DNA of 64,000 nucleotides from NCBI RefSeq assembly GCF_000283515.1, contig NC_015976.1, positions 992,001 to 1,056,000 on the forward strand, given 5' to 3'. The notes below the pieces were generated by a model that was not told the origin of the DNA, made no database searches, and saw only the letters and a list, made by a program, of their open reading frames with translations. Shown here piece after piece: positions 31,952 through 41,865 of the stretch (the first letter of the stretch is position 1; each line of letters starts with the position of its first letter). Position numbers and translations under genes: made by a program. The stretch is from Sphingobium sp. SYK-6. GTDB taxonomy: Bacteria; Pseudomonadota; Alphaproteobacteria; Sphingomonadales; Sphingomonadaceae.

Positions 31952-32971
31952 ATGGCGCTGATGAACATGATCCAGGCGCTCAACAGCGCGCTCGACGTCA
32001 AGCTGGCGCAGGATCCCGACGTGGTGCTGTTCGGCGAGGACATCGGCTATTTCGGCGGCGTGTTCCGGGTGACGGACGGGCTTCAGGCGAAGCACGGGCT
32101 CACGCGCTGCTTCGACACGCCGATTGCGGAAGGCGGGATCATCGCGACCGCCATCGGCATGGGGGTCTACGGGCTGCGGCCGGTCGCGGAGATCCAGTTC
32201 GCGGACTATATCCTGCCGGCCTTCGATCAGCTCGTGTCGGAGGCGGCGCGGCTGCGCTACCGGTCCGGCGGCGAGTTCTGGGCGCCGATCACGGTGCGGT
32301 CGCCTTATGGCGGCGGCATTTTCGGCGGGCAGACGCACAGCCAGTCGCCCGAGGCGCTGTTCGCGCATGTGACCGGGCTCAAGACCGTGATCCCCTCCAA
32401 TCCCTATGATGCCAAGGGGCTGCTGATCGCGTCGATCGAGGATGATGATCCCGTCATCTTCATGGAGCCCAAGCGCATCTATAACGGGCCATTCTACGCG
32501 CGGCCGGACGAACAGCTCAAGAGCTGGGCCGGCACGGGCGATCCGCTCGCCGAGGTGCCGGAGGGGCACTATACCGTGCCGCTGGGCAAGGCCGCGACGG
32601 TGCGCGAGGGCAAGGACGTGACGGTGCTCGCTTATGGCACCATGGTCCATGTCGCCAAGGCGGGCATCGAGGAAAGCGGCATTGATGCCGAGCTGATCGA
32701 CCTGCGCTCCATCGTCCCGCTCGATATCGAGGCGATCACCGCCTCGGTCGCGAAGACGGGGCGCTGCGTGATCTTTCACGAGGCGACGCGCTTCGGCGGC
32801 TTCGGCGGCGAGCTTTCGGCGCTGGTGCAGGAGCGCTGCTTCTGGGCGCTCCGGAGCCCCATCCTGCGGGTCGCCGGCTGGGACACGCCTTATCCCCACG
32901 CATTCGAGTGGGATTACATGCCCGGCCCCGGCCGGCTGGCGGCCGCGCTCCGCAAGGCCATGGAGGACTGA
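31952..32971 (+). CDS. bkdA2: Branched-chain 2-oxoacid dehydrogenase E1 component, beta subunit
   Basis: A 339-residue partner of the alpha subunit, together forming the alpha2-beta2 E1. Recognisable blocks are VVLFGEDIGYFGGVFRVTDG (start of the ThDP-pyrimidine domain), FDTPIAEGGIIATAIGMG, EIQFADYILPAFDQ and the C-terminal transketolase domain with EATRFGGFGGELSAL and TPYPHAFEWDYMPG. It begins 8 bases after the alpha subunit stop. Complete and ordinary. Confidence 0.95.
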   Translation: MALMNMIQALNSALDVKLAQDPDVVLFGEDIGYFGGVFRVTDGLQAKHGLTRCFDTPIAEGGIIATAIGMGVYGLRPVAEIQFADYILPAFDQLVSEAARLRYRSGGEFWAPITVRSPYGGGIFGGQTHSQSPEALFAHVTGLKTVIPSNPYDAKGLLIASIEDDDPVIFMEPKRIYNGPFYARPDEQLKSWAGTGDPLAEVPEGHYTVPLGKAATVREGKDVTVLAYGTMVHVAKAGIEESGIDAELIDLRSIVPLDIEAITASVAKTGRCVIFHEATRFGGFGGELSALVQERCFWALRSPILRVAGWDTPYPHAFEWDYMPGPGRLAAALRKAMED

Positions 32972-32975
32972 CGCG

Positions 32976-34319
32976 ATGGGACGCTATCTCTTCCGCCTGC
33001 CGGACATCGGGGAAGGTGTGACCGAGGCGGAGATCGTCGCCTGGCATGTGCAGCCGGGCGCCCGCATCCGCGAGGACGATAATCTCGCCGATGTGATGAC
33101 CGACAAGGCGACGGTGGAAATGACCTCGCCGGTCGATGGCACGGTGACCGCCGTTCATGGCGAGGTCGGCGCGATGCTCGCCGTCGGCGCGGTGCTGGTC
33201 GAGCTTGAGGTGGAAGGCGAGGGCAATGCCCCGGCGCAAGCCGCGGCCGTCGCCCCCGCCGAGCCGCCGGTGCCTCCGCCATCGGCAGCCGTGGAGAGCA
33301 GCGCGGAGGCGGCCCCCGCCGTCGCGCCGGACCGCACATCGCCTGCGCCGTCCGCGCGCCGCGCCGCGCCGCCTTCACCGTCTCCGTCCCCGTCTGAGAA
33401 AAGCCGCGCCGTGGCGGGGCGCGTGGATATCCCCATCGGCCCCCGGCAGGTCTTCGCGGCCCCGGCCACGCGCCGCCGGGCCTATGAGCTCGGCATCCCG
33501 CTCCAGTTCGTGCCCGGCACCGGTCCGGGCGGGCGCATCCTGCCGTCCGATCTGGATGACTTCATCGCATCGGGCGGCATGGCGCGCGCGCCCGGCGGGC
33601 TTGCGCCGCGCACGGGCGGCGAGGATGTGAAGATCGTCGGCCTGCGCCGCCGCATCGCCGAGAAGATGCAGGAAGCCAAGCGGCGCATCCCGCACATCGC
33701 TTATGTCGAGGAAGTGGACGTCACGCAGATCGAGGCGCTGCGCGCCGAGATGAATGCCCGGCCGGACGAGGGCCAGCCCAAGCTCACCTTGCTGCCGTTC
33801 CTCATCCGTGCGCTCGTGCGGGCCCTGCCGGACTTTCCGCAGGTCAATGCGCGCTTCGATGATGACGAGGGCGTGCTGCATGTCTCCGCCGGCGTGCATG
33901 TCGGCATCGCGACGCAGACGCCGGGCGGGCTGATGGTGCCGGTGCTTCGCCATGCCGAGGCGCTGACGCTTGCGGAGATCGCGCGCGAGATCGCCCGACT
34001 CTCGACTGCCGCGCGCGATGGGACGGCGAAGCGCGAGGAGCTTTCCGGCTCCACCATCACCATCACCTCCCTCGGGCCGCTCGGCGGCATCGCGACGACG
34101 CCGGTCATCAATCACCCGGAAGTCGCGATCATCGGGCCGAACCGGATCGTCGAGAAGCCGGTCGTGCAGGGGCAATTTGTCAGCGTGCGCAAGGTGATGA
34201 ACATCTCCTCCTCCTTTGATCACCGCATCGTCGATGGCTATGACGCCGCCTCGTTCATCCAGGCGCTGAAGCGGCTGATCGAGCATCCCGCGCTCATCTT
34301 CATGGGAGACGGCGCATGA
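32976..34319 (+). CDS. bkdB: Branched-chain 2-oxoacid dehydrogenase E2, dihydrolipoyl acyltransferase
   Basis: A 447-residue E2 core enzyme that moves the acyl group to CoA. Domain order: one lipoyl domain (residues 1-78, lipoylated Lys44 in MTDKATVEM), a long Ala/Pro/Ser-rich linker (about 80-145), a peripheral-subunit-binding domain (AAPATRRRAYELGI, GPGGRILPSDLDDF), then the acyltransferase domain with SSSFDHRIVDGYDAASF holding the catalytic His and Asp. It starts 4 bases after the E1 beta stop, and its stop overlaps the E3 start (ATGA). Confidence 0.95.
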   Translation: MGRYLFRLPDIGEGVTEAEIVAWHVQPGARIREDDNLADVMTDKATVEMTSPVDGTVTAVHGEVGAMLAVGAVLVELEVEGEGNAPAQAAAVAPAEPPVPPPSAAVESSAEAAPAVAPDRTSPAPSARRAAPPSPSPSPSEKSRAVAGRVDIPIGPRQVFAAPATRRRAYELGIPLQFVPGTGPGGRILPSDLDDFIASGGMARAPGGLAPRTGGEDVKIVGLRRRIAEKMQEAKRRIPHIAYVEEVDVTQIEALRAEMNARPDEGQPKLTLLPFLIRALVRALPDFPQVNARFDDDEGVLHVSAGVHVGIATQTPGGLMVPVLRHAEALTLAEIAREIARLSTAARDGTAKREELSGSTITITSLGPLGGIATTPVINHPEVAIIGPNRIVEKPVVQGQFVSVRKVMNISSSFDHRIVDGYDAASFIQALKRLIEHPALIFMGDGA

Positions 34320-35707
34320 GCGGCCGGACGCTTCGCCCGCGCGTGCTTGTCGTCGGCGGCGGGCCGGGCGGCTATGTCGCCGCAATCCGCGCCGGGCAAC
34401 TCGGCCTGGAGACCGTACTGGTCGAGGCCGGCCGGCCGGGCGGCACTTGCCTGACGCGCGGCTGCATTCCTTCCAAGGCGATCATCCACGCGGCGGACCT
34501 TTTCGCGGAAACGTCCCGCGCGGCGGCGCAGGGCGGCCATCTCGGCATCCGTCTCGCCGCCCCGCCGACGCTCGATCTGGCCGCGACCATGCGGTGGAAG
34601 GACGGGATCGTCGACCGGCTGAGCAATGGCGTCACGGCCCTGCTGCGACGGGCGCAGGTGACGGTGCTGAAGGGCTGGGCCAGTTTTGCCGATGCCAAGA
34701 GCTGCACGGTCGAGACGGCGGAGGGCCCGGTCAGGATCGAGCCCGAGCATGTCATCCTCGCCACTGGCTCCCTGCCGGTCGAACTGCCGTCGCTGCCGTT
34801 CGGCGGGGATGTGCTGTCCTCCACCGAGGCGCTTGCGCTCACCGAATTGCCGCGCACGCTGGCGGTGGTCGGCGCGGGCTATATCGGCCTGGAGCTGGGG
34901 ATCGCCTTCGCCAAGCTGGGCGTGCGCGTGGCGCTGGTCGAGGCGGCCGAGCGCATTCTCCCGCTCTATGACGAGTTGCTTACGCGCCCGGTGCTGGACT
35001 GGCTGCATGCGCATGACGTCGAGCTTCACCTGCAGGCGCGGGCAGGCGGCCGATCGGCGCGCGGGCTGGATATCGAGACGCCGCTGGGGGATCGCTTCGC
35101 CATCCCCGCCGAGAAGATCCTCGTCACCGTCGGCCGCCAGCCGAACACGCAGGGCTGGGGCCTGGAGACCATGGCCATCGCGATGGACGGGCGCTTCATC
35201 AAGGTGGACGAGCGCTGCGCCACCTCGACCCGCAATGTCTGGGCGATCGGCGACGTGACCGGCGAGCCGATGCTGGCCCATCGCGCGTCCGCGCAGGGCG
35301 AGATGGTCGCGGAGATCATCGCGGGCAAGCGCCGCCGCTTCGATCCGGTGGCGATCCCCGCCATCTGCTTCACCGAGCCGGAGATCGTGACCGTGGGCGT
35401 CGAGCGGGCGGACGAGAGCCACGTCGTCGGACAGTTTCCCTTCATGGCCAATGGCCGCGCGCTCAGCATGGAGGCGGGCGACGGCGGCGGCTTCGTGCGC
35501 ACCGTCGCGGAAAAGGGCAGCGGACGGATCGTGGGGCTGCAGGCCGTGGGCCGCCATGTCTCCGAGCTCGCCAGCGGCTTCGTGGCGCTGATCGAGATGG
35601 GCGCGACGCTCGAGGATGTGGCGGGCATGATCCATGCGCATCCCACGCTCGGCGAGGCCGTCCATGAAAGCGCGCTCAAGGCGCTGGGCCATGCCATCCA
35701 TGTCTGA
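34316..35707 (+). CDS. lpdV: Dihydrolipoyl dehydrogenase (E3 of the branched-chain complex)
   Basis: A 463-residue flavoprotein disulphide reductase that reoxidises the E2 lipoamide with NAD+. FAD motif VVGGGPGGY at residues 12-20; redox-active Cys45 and Cys50 in GGTCLTRGCIPSK; NAD motif VVGAGYIGLELG; C-terminal HAHPTLGEAVHE supplies the His-Glu pair from the partner subunit. The operon location identifies it as the dedicated E3 of the branched-chain complex. Its ATG overlaps the E2 stop. Confidence 0.94.
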   Translation: MSGRTLRPRVLVVGGGPGGYVAAIRAGQLGLETVLVEAGRPGGTCLTRGCIPSKAIIHAADLFAETSRAAAQGGHLGIRLAAPPTLDLAATMRWKDGIVDRLSNGVTALLRRAQVTVLKGWASFADAKSCTVETAEGPVRIEPEHVILATGSLPVELPSLPFGGDVLSSTEALALTELPRTLAVVGAGYIGLELGIAFAKLGVRVALVEAAERILPLYDELLTRPVLDWLHAHDVELHLQARAGGRSARGLDIETPLGDRFAIPAEKILVTVGRQPNTQGWGLETMAIAMDGRFIKVDERCATSTRNVWAIGDVTGEPMLAHRASAQGEMVAEIIAGKRRRFDPVAIPAICFTEPEIVTVGVERADESHVVGQFPFMANGRALSMEAGDGGGFVRTVAEKGSGRIVGLQAVGRHVSELASGFVALIEMGATLEDVAGMIHAHPTLGEAVHESALKALGHAIHV

Positions 35708-36107
35708 GACCGACGGTACGGAGCCGCATGGCGCCCTGCCGGACGAACAACCGACCATCCGCGTCACCGCAATGCCCGCCGATGCCAATTTCTACGGCGA
35801 CATGTTCGGCGGCTGGCTGGTCGGGCAAATGGATCTCGCCGCGAGCGCTTTCGCCTCGCGCTACTCGCGGGGGCGGGCGGTGCTCGTCGCGATCGAGGGC
35901 ATCGCTTTCCTGCGGCCCGTCCGGGCAGGCGATGAACTCTCCATCTACACGCGGCTGGACCGGCTCGGCCGCAGCTCCATGCGCATCGCGGTGCAAGCCT
36001 GGAGCCGCCCGCGCGACGGCGATGCCGCGGCGAAAGTGACGGACGGCATCATCACCTTCGTCGCCGTGGACGAGGCCGGACGGCCAAGAGCCGTGGAGCC
36101 CGGCTGA
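35700..36107 (+). CDS. Acyl-CoA thioesterase, hotdog fold (YciA type)
   Basis: A 135-residue hotdog thioesterase (acyl-CoA hydrolase). The key region NFYGDMFGGWLVGQMDLAAS carries the active-site helix of the YciA/ACOT group, with Asp at the usual position, and VLVAIEGIAFLRPVRAGDEL follows. It overlaps the E3 gene by 8 bases and so ends the bkd operon. A likely role is release of CoA from branched acyl-CoAs when the pathway is overloaded. Start codons at 35691 and 35700 are both possible. Confidence 0.85.
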   Translation: MSETDGTEPHGALPDEQPTIRVTAMPADANFYGDMFGGWLVGQMDLAASAFASRYSRGRAVLVAIEGIAFLRPVRAGDELSIYTRLDRLGRSSMRIAVQAWSRPRDGDAAAKVTDGIITFVAVDEAGRPRAVEPG

Positions 36108-36506
36108 AGCGCCGGGGCGCGGCGTTGGCGTGCCCGTCAAAAGGGGCCGGCCGGACAAGAGGGACAAGGTGACGTCCGCCCCCACGACATTCCGTTGTTC
36201 CGGCGGCCGTCACAAATCTCCGAAACCCGCCCGGCAGCGAGACGGGGGCTGGCCAGTAGCCGCCTTTCCGGACACGACGCCAATGGAGACGTCACCTCTT
36301 CTCACGAAAAGTGGGAAATCTCCGCTCTCCACCCCCGTCGGTCGTCCGCCTCGCCATTCTCGGTGCCTGAAAGCCATCGGTGAGCTTGCCGCCTGGCAGC
36401 AATAGGCGTGATACGAGAAATTTGCCGCCGCAAGGTCCCTCCGCTTGCAGGAAGGAACCCACTCGCCCCCCCCCGTCCGCAACGTCACCGGCCTCGCCAC
36501 GGCCCA
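36108..36506. other. Gene-free gap between convergent bkd and leucine operons
   Basis: I see no gene here that I can support; the open frames have no family-like sequence. A 15-base stretch ACGAAAAGTGGGAAA near 36303 is the exact inverse complement of part of the sequence just before REPIN copy 2 (about 16284-16298). The gap may therefore hold a decayed remnant of that repeat family. Confidence 0.4.
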
Positions 36507-37355
36507 TCAGCCGTTCGTGGCTTGCGCCATGGCGAGGATGCGGCGGGCCTGCGCCAGATGGGGGCGATCGATCATGCGTCCGTCGAGCGACAGCGCGCCC
36601 GCGCCGGGATGCGTGGCGAAAGCCTCCACGATCGCGCGCGCCCGCGCGACTTCATCGGCATCGGGCGTGAAGCCGGCATTGATGACGGGCACTTGCGCGG
36701 GATGCAGCGCGAGCATCCCCGTGAAGCCGTCCCGCCGCGCGCGCGCGACATAAGCGGCGAGGCCGTCCATGTCCGAGAGGGCGGGGAACACGGTGTCGAT
36801 GGCCGGCACCCCCGCCGCATGGGCTGCGAACAGGGCGAGGCTGCGCACCATTTCATAGGGCGGGGTGTAGCGCCCGTCCGCCTCCCGCGCGGTGCTCGCG
36901 CCGATGGCGGCGGGCAGGTCCTCCGCGCCCCAGCTCAGCCCGGCGAGCCGGTCCGCGCAGTTGCGGTAGCTGCCGAGTTCGAACAGCGCGGCAGGCGTTT
37001 CCGTGGCGATGGGGATCACCGGCACCGTCTCCGTGCCGAGCAGCTCGTCGAGCAGATTGATCGATGCCGCGCCTTCCGCCTTGGGCAGCATCACGGCATC
37101 CGGCCGGGCGGCGCGCAGGCAATGAATGTCTTCCCGGATCGCATCGCTGTCGAGCGGGTTGATGCGCAGGATGGCGGGGACCATGCGCTCGCCGGCCATC
37201 CACTCCGTCACGGCCGCCCGCGCCGCCGCCTTGCGCTCGGGCACGACCGAATCCTCAAGGTCGAGGATGACCGCGTCCGCGCCGCTCGCCGCCGCCTTCC
37301 CGAAGCGATCCGGCCGGTCGCCGGGCACGAACAGCAGGGAGCGCAGGGCCTTCAT
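36507..37355 (-). CDS. CitE-type CoA-ester lyase, candidate (R)-HMG-CoA lyase
   Basis: A 282-residue HpcH/HpaI-CitE family TIM-barrel lyase. RSLLFVPGDRPDRF opens the protein; VILDLEDSVVPERK, the ATETPAALFEL segment with a Mg-binding Glu, and GAEDLPAAIGAS with the Mg-binding Asp are diagnostic. It lies at the end of a leucine degradation operon that lacks a standard HMG-CoA lyase gene. In Mycobacterium tuberculosis the CitE homologue Rv2498c, in a comparable operon, cleaves (R)-HMG-CoA to acetyl-CoA and acetoacetate, so I infer the same role. Citramalyl-CoA lyase is the main alternative. Its ATG overlaps the MaoC stop (ATGA). Confidence 0.88.
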   Translation of the reverse strand: MKALRSLLFVPGDRPDRFGKAAASGADAVILDLEDSVVPERKAAARAAVTEWMAGERMVPAILRINPLDSDAIREDIHCLRAARPDAVMLPKAEGAASINLLDELLGTETVPVIPIATETPAALFELGSYRNCADRLAGLSWGAEDLPAAIGASTAREADGRYTPPYEMVRSLALFAAHAAGVPAIDTVFPALSDMDGLAAYVARARRDGFTGMLALHPAQVPVINAGFTPDADEVARARAIVEAFATHPGAGALSLDGRMIDRPHLAQARRILAMAQATNG

Positions 37356-37807
37356 GCCGCCGGCTCGCGCAGGAGCAGGGCGGTGCGCAGCCCCTTGCAG
37401 ACGATCTCGTCGCGCTGGTTGGAGAGGCGATGCTCCCATGTCGCGATGCCCGCATTGGGGCGGGACTTGCTCTCGCGCAGGGCTGTCACTTCGCTCTCGC
37501 AGCGCAGCGTGTCGCCGATGAACACCGGGGCGGGCAGCACGATCCTGTCGAAGCCCAGATTGGCGATGAGGCAGCCCATCGTCGTGCCCTCGACCGAGAG
37601 GCCCACCATGAGGCTGAGCGTGAAGGTCGAGTTGACGAGGATCCGACCGAACTCGGTCGCCTTTGCGGCCTCGGCGTCGAGATGCAGCGGCTGCGGATTG
37701 TGAGTCATCGCCGACCAGAGGAGATTGTCCGTCTCCGTCACCGTGCGGCGGACGGGATGGACGATGATGTCGCCGATCCTGAGTTCGTCAAAGAAGCGGG
37801 CGGTCAT
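37352..37807 (-). CDS. MaoC family dehydratase, candidate methylglutaconyl-CoA hydratase
   Basis: A 151-residue single hotdog-domain (R)-specific enoyl-CoA hydratase. MTHNPQPLHLDAEAAK carries the hydratase Asp/His-type motif and VNSTFTLSLMVGLSVEGT follows. It sits between methylcrotonyl-CoA carboxylase and the CitE lyase, where a methylglutaconyl-CoA hydratase is needed; no crotonase-type liuC gene is present. A MaoC enzyme would give the (R)-HMG-CoA isomer, matching a CitE-type lyase downstream. This pairing is known from the mycobacterial operon; for this organism it is inference. Confidence 0.87.
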   Translation of the reverse strand: MTARFFDELRIGDIIVHPVRRTVTETDNLLWSAMTHNPQPLHLDAEAAKATEFGRILVNSTFTLSLMVGLSVEGTTMGCLIANLGFDRIVLPAPVFIGDTLRCESEVTALRESKSRPNAGIATWEHRLSNQRDEIVCKGLRTALLLREPAA

Positions 37808-37874
37808 GCTCTTCTCCGTCGTGCTGCTGTTTGCGTGCCGGGAAGCATGCGTCAGGAGGGGGGCTGAAACAAGG

Positions 37875-39797
37875 TCAGGCCGATGCTACGGGCTCGATGC
37901 GCGCCAGCAATGCGTCGACCTGCACCTGCCCGCCGACGCCGGCATTGAGCGCGGCCACGGTGCCATCGAATGGCGCGGTGAGGCTGTGCTCCATCTTCAT
38001 GGCCTCGAGCGTGAGCAGCTTCTGGCCCCGCGTGACGCTCTGTCCCTCGGTCACGTCCACCGCGATGATGCGGCCCGGCATGGGGGCGAGGATGGCGCCG
38101 TCCGAAGCGCCGCCGGTGGCGTCGGCCGCATAGCGGGCTTCGGTCAGCATGAAGCTGCTGCCGTCCTCATTGACGAGATAGCCCTCGCTCACGACGCCGA
38201 CGGGCACGAATGCGCCGCTCTCATCCTCCGGCACGGTCAGGGCATAGTCGCGCTTGCCGTCGGTCAGGCGGATGGTGACGGGCGCTGCCGGGCCATTGAG
38301 CCGGAAGCCGCGCAGGTCGGCCCATGGTCCCGATCCCGCCGCCGCATGGTCGGTCCGGCCGGGCAAGTGATTGGTCGCGATCCGCGCCACGGCCTCGAGC
38401 GCATGCGTGCTCGGCTCGCCGGCGGGGGTCAGCTCGGCCAGCTTTCGCTCGATAAGGCCGGTATCCACTTGCCCCGCGGCAAAATCGGGATCGCGCAGCA
38501 GCCGGCCGAGGAAACCGGCATTGCACCGCACCGGCCAGCAGATCACATCCTCGCAGATGCCGCCAAGGCTCTGCATGGCGATCTCCCGCGATGCCGCATG
38601 CGTGACGAGCTTGGCGATCATGGGATCATAGAAGGGCGAGATGGCATCGCCCTGCCGCACGCCGGTCTCGATGCGGGCATGGCTGCTCTGCGTCCAGCCA
38701 TCGATGTGGAAATGGGTGAGCGGGCCGGTGGACGGGAGGAAGCCTGCCGCGACATCCTCGGCATAGAGCCGCGCTTCGATCGCATGGCCCTGGATGGCCA
38801 GCTCGTCCTGCCGCTTGGGCAACGGCTCGCCGCTGGCGACGCGCAATTGCCACTCCACCAGGTCGACCCCGGTGATTTCCTCGGACACCGGATGCTCCAC
38901 CTGCAGCCGCGTGTTCATCTCCATGAACCAGATGCGATCGGCGGAGAGCCCCTGGCTGGCATCGGCAATGAACTCGATCGTGCCGGCGCCGACATAGTCC
39001 ACCGCCTGCGCGGCGCGCACGGCAGCGGCGCAGAGGGCTTCGCGCGTCGCCTCGTCCATGCCGGGGGCGGGCGCTTCCTCGATCACTTTCTGGTGCCGCC
39101 GCTGGAGCGAGCAGTCGCGCTCGAACAGATGGACGATGTTGCCATGGGTGTCGCCGAACACCTGCACCTCGATATGGCGCGGCGAGAGGATGTATTTCTC
39201 GATGAGCACGCGATCGTCGCCGAACGAGGCGGCTGCCTCGCGCTTGCAGGAAGCGAGAGCATCGAGGAAATCGGCGGCCGCGTCCACCCGGCGCATGCCC
39301 TTGCCGCCGCCCCCTGCCACGGCTTTGATGAGCACGGGATAGCCGATGGCGTCGGCCTCCGCCTTCAGCCGCCCGGGGGATTGGTCCTCGCCGAGATAGC
39401 CGGGCGTGACGGGGACTCCGGCCGCCTGCATCAGCGCCTTGGCGGCATCCTTGAGGCCCATCGCGCGAATGGAATGCGGCGTGGCGCCGACCCACACCAG
39501 CCCGGCATCGATGACCGCCTGCGCGAAGTCGGCATTCTCGCTGAGGAAGCCGTAGCCGGGGTGGATGGCCTGCGCGCCCGTCTGCTTCGCCGCTGCGATG
39601 ATCTTCTCGCCCACCAGATAGCTCTCCCGAGCGGGGGAGGGGCCGATATGCACGGCGTCGTCCGCTTCCCGGACATGCAGCGCATGGGCATCCGCATCCG
39701 AATGGACCGCGATGGTGCGAATGCCCATGGCCCGCGCGGTGCGGATGATCCGGCAGGCGATCTCGCCGCGATTGGCGATGAGGAGGGACGTGATCAT
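37875..39797 (-). CDS. mccA: 3-methylcrotonyl-CoA carboxylase, biotin-containing alpha subunit
   Basis: A 640-residue subunit carboxylating its own biotin with ATP and bicarbonate. The biotin carboxylase domain (about 1-450) starts ITSLLIANRGEIACRIIRTA, in two halves IANRGEIA and RTARAMGIRT, and has the ATP-grasp loop AVAGGGGKGMRR and MNTRLQVEHPVSEEITG. A BT linker follows, and the biotinyl domain at the C-terminus has EAMKMEH with the biotinylated Lys. Its place after isovaleryl-CoA dehydrogenase and the beta subunit identifies the substrate as methylcrotonyl-CoA. The ATG at 39797 begins the domain directly. Confidence 0.94.
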   Translation of the reverse strand: MITSLLIANRGEIACRIIRTARAMGIRTIAVHSDADAHALHVREADDAVHIGPSPARESYLVGEKIIAAAKQTGAQAIHPGYGFLSENADFAQAVIDAGLVWVGATPHSIRAMGLKDAAKALMQAAGVPVTPGYLGEDQSPGRLKAEADAIGYPVLIKAVAGGGGKGMRRVDAAADFLDALASCKREAAASFGDDRVLIEKYILSPRHIEVQVFGDTHGNIVHLFERDCSLQRRHQKVIEEAPAPGMDEATREALCAAAVRAAQAVDYVGAGTIEFIADASQGLSADRIWFMEMNTRLQVEHPVSEEITGVDLVEWQLRVASGEPLPKRQDELAIQGHAIEARLYAEDVAAGFLPSTGPLTHFHIDGWTQSSHARIETGVRQGDAISPFYDPMIAKLVTHAASREIAMQSLGGICEDVICWPVRCNAGFLGRLLRDPDFAAGQVDTGLIERKLAELTPAGEPSTHALEAVARIATNHLPGRTDHAAAGSGPWADLRGFRLNGPAAPVTIRLTDGKRDYALTVPEDESGAFVPVGVVSEGYLVNEDGSSFMLTEARYAADATGGASDGAILAPMPGRIIAVDVTEGQSVTRGQKLLTLEAMKMEHSLTAPFDGTVAALNAGVGGQVQVDALLARIEPVASA

Positions 39798-39888
39798 GGA
39801 TGGGCTCGCGACGGCAAGGTGGTCGGGTGGCTGAAGGCTGAAACCAGCTCGGCATGGCGCGGATGAGGAAGGCCGCACGTCATATCCA

Positions 39889-41490
39889 TCACATCCGGAA
39901 CAGCCCGAAGGCTGCCCTTTCCGGGATGGGGGCGTTGAGCGTCGCCGCGAAGGCGAGGCCCAGCACGTCCCTCGTCTGCGCGGGGTCGATGATGCCGTCG
40001 TCCCACAGCTGGGCGGTGGCGTGCCAGGGATTGCCCTCCGCCTCGAAGCGCTCGCGGATCGGCGCCTTGAAGGCTTCGGCTTCCTCGGGCGTCCAATTGT
40101 CCGCGTCGCGGTGGACGGTGGCGAGGACGCTGGCCGCCTGCTCGCCGCCCATCACGCTGATGCGGCTGTTGGGCCAGGAGAAGAGGAACCGCGGGGAATA
40201 AGCGCGCCCGGCCATGCCGTAATTGCCTGCGCCGAAGCTGCCGCCGATCAGCACCGTGATCTTGGGCACCTGCGCGGTGGCGACGGCCGTGACGAGCTTT
40301 GCGCCATGTTTCGCAATGCCTTCCGCTTCATATTTTCCGCCGACCATGAAGCCTGAAATATTCTGGAGGAAGAGCAGCGGCGTGCGGCGCTGGCAGGCCA
40401 GTTCGATGAAGTGTGCGCCCTTCTGCGCGCTTTCGCTGAACAGCACGCCATTGTTGGCGAGGATCGCGACGGGCATGCCCCAGATATGGGCGAAGCCGCA
40501 GACCAGCGTCGAACCGTAGAGCGCCTTGAACTCGTGGAATTCGCTGCCGTCCACGATCCGGGCGATGACCTCATGCACGTCATAAGGCGCGCGGACATCC
40601 TCGGGGATGATGCCGTAGAGCTCCTCGGGATCATATTTCGGCGGGCGGGGGCGGGTGAGCGGGATGTCCGCCGTGCGGTCGGCGGGGAGGTGGCTCACAA
40701 TGTCCCGCACGATCGTCAGCGCATGGTCGTCATTCTCGGCGAGATGATCCGCGACGCCGGACTTGCGGGCATGCAGCTCGCCACCGCCCAGGTCCTCGGC
40801 GCTGATCTCCTCGCCCGTCGCGGCCTTCACCAGCGGAGGCCCTGCAAGGAAGATGGTGCCCTGGTCCCGGACGATCACGCTTTCGTCGGACATGGCGGGC
40901 ACATAGGCGCCCCCGGCCGTGCAGAAGCCCATCACGCAGGCGATCTGGGCAATGCCTTGCGCGGACATGTTCGCCTGATTGAAGAAGATGCGGCCGAAAT
41001 GATCGCGATCCGGGAAGACCTCGCTCTGGTGCGGGAGGTTGGCGCCGCCGCTATCGACCAGATAGATGCAGGGCAGGCGGTTTTCCGCTGCGATCTCCTG
41101 CGCCCGCAGATGCTTCTTTACCGAGAGCGGATAATAGGTGCCGCCTTTCACAGTGGCGTCGTTGCAGGCGATCATCACCTGACGACCCGCCACGCGGCCG
41201 ATGCCGGCGATGATGCCGGCGCCGGGCACGTCCCCGTCATACTCGCCATGAGCGGCGAGCTGGCCGATCTCGAGGAAGGGGCTGCCCGGATCGAGCAGTC
41301 GCTCGACGCGCTCGCGGGGCAGCAGCTTGCCGCGCGCCACGTGCCGATCCCGGGCACGCTCGCCCCCGCCGAGAGCGGCCTTCGCGACATCGGCATGGAG
41401 CCGGTCCCGCAGCGCCCGGTTGTGCGCGGCGCGGTTCGCGAACTCGGGACTCGCGGCGTCGATCGCCGTGGGGAGGATGGGGCCGGTCAT
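39889..41490 (-). CDS. mccB: 3-methylcrotonyl-CoA carboxylase, carboxyltransferase beta subunit
   Basis: A 533-residue carboxyltransferase that transfers carboxyl from biotin to methylcrotonyl-CoA (leucine pathway). Typical blocks include [43 protein letters not shown]-region [15 protein letters not shown] and the C-terminal [20 protein letters not shown]. Its ATG overlaps the stop of the small membrane protein gene (ATGA), which supports the start at 41490. Confidence 0.95.
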   Translation of the reverse strand: MTGPILPTAIDAASPEFANRAAHNRALRDRLHADVAKAALGGGERARDRHVARGKLLPRERVERLLDPGSPFLEIGQLAAHGEYDGDVPGAGIIAGIGRVAGRQVMIACNDATVKGGTYYPLSVKKHLRAQEIAAENRLPCIYLVDSGGANLPHQSEVFPDRDHFGRIFFNQANMSAQGIAQIACVMGFCTAGGAYVPAMSDESVIVRDQGTIFLAGPPLVKAATGEEISAEDLGGGELHARKSGVADHLAENDDHALTIVRDIVSHLPADRTADIPLTRPRPPKYDPEELYGIIPEDVRAPYDVHEVIARIVDGSEFHEFKALYGSTLVCGFAHIWGMPVAILANNGVLFSESAQKGAHFIELACQRRTPLLFLQNISGFMVGGKYEAEGIAKHGAKLVTAVATAQVPKITVLIGGSFGAGNYGMAGRAYSPRFLFSWPNSRISVMGGEQAASVLATVHRDADNWTPEEAEAFKAPIRERFEAEGNPWHATAQLWDDGIIDPAQTRDVLGLAFAATLNAPIPERAAFGLFRM

Positions 41491-41747
41491 GCGGGCGCCT
41501 TCTTGCGAATGAGATAGCGATAGACGCCGGTCGCGTTGATGACGAGCAGCGCGATGTTCTGGAAGCCGATCCCTTCGCTGTCCGGCTGGAGGAAGCCCCA
41601 GGTGATCAGCGCGAGCGAACTGGTGACGAAGAGCACGAAGGCCCAGCCCGTCACGCGCCTGCCGAGATCGAGCGCCACGATCAAGGCGGCGAGGGTGGCG
41701 GCGGCCGCGCCATAATATTGGAAGGCAGTGAGGAGGGAATCGCTCAT
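41487..41747 (-). CDS. Small three-helix membrane protein inside the leucine operon
   Basis: An 86-residue protein with three predicted transmembrane segments (about residues 12-26, 33-52, 61-79) and a basic C-terminus ([11 protein letters not shown]). I do not recognise a function. It lies between isovaleryl-CoA dehydrogenase and the carboxylase beta gene and overlaps the latter by four bases, so it is cotranslated with leucine catabolic enzymes. It could be a transport helper or a passenger; nothing decides. Confidence 0.75.
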   Translation of the reverse strand: MSDSLLTAFQYYGAAAATLAALIVALDLGRRVTGWAFVLFVTSSLALITWGFLQPDSEGIGFQNIALLVINATGVYRYLIRKKAPA

Positions 41748-41865
41748 GAGGTGCTCCGACCGGCGCGTCCATGCCGCTCCGTGGTGCGGCTGGCGGCTGT
41801 GCGGCCCGGCATCTGCGGCTCTGTCCCCGCCCGGCGATGGCGGAGCAGGCGGATGGCGCGCATGG

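Noticed and set aside
36210..36500. Possible small gene in the gap between bkd and leucine operons
   Set aside because: Translation looks like random GC-rich sequence, no ribosome-binding site is evident, and part of it overlaps a repeat remnant.
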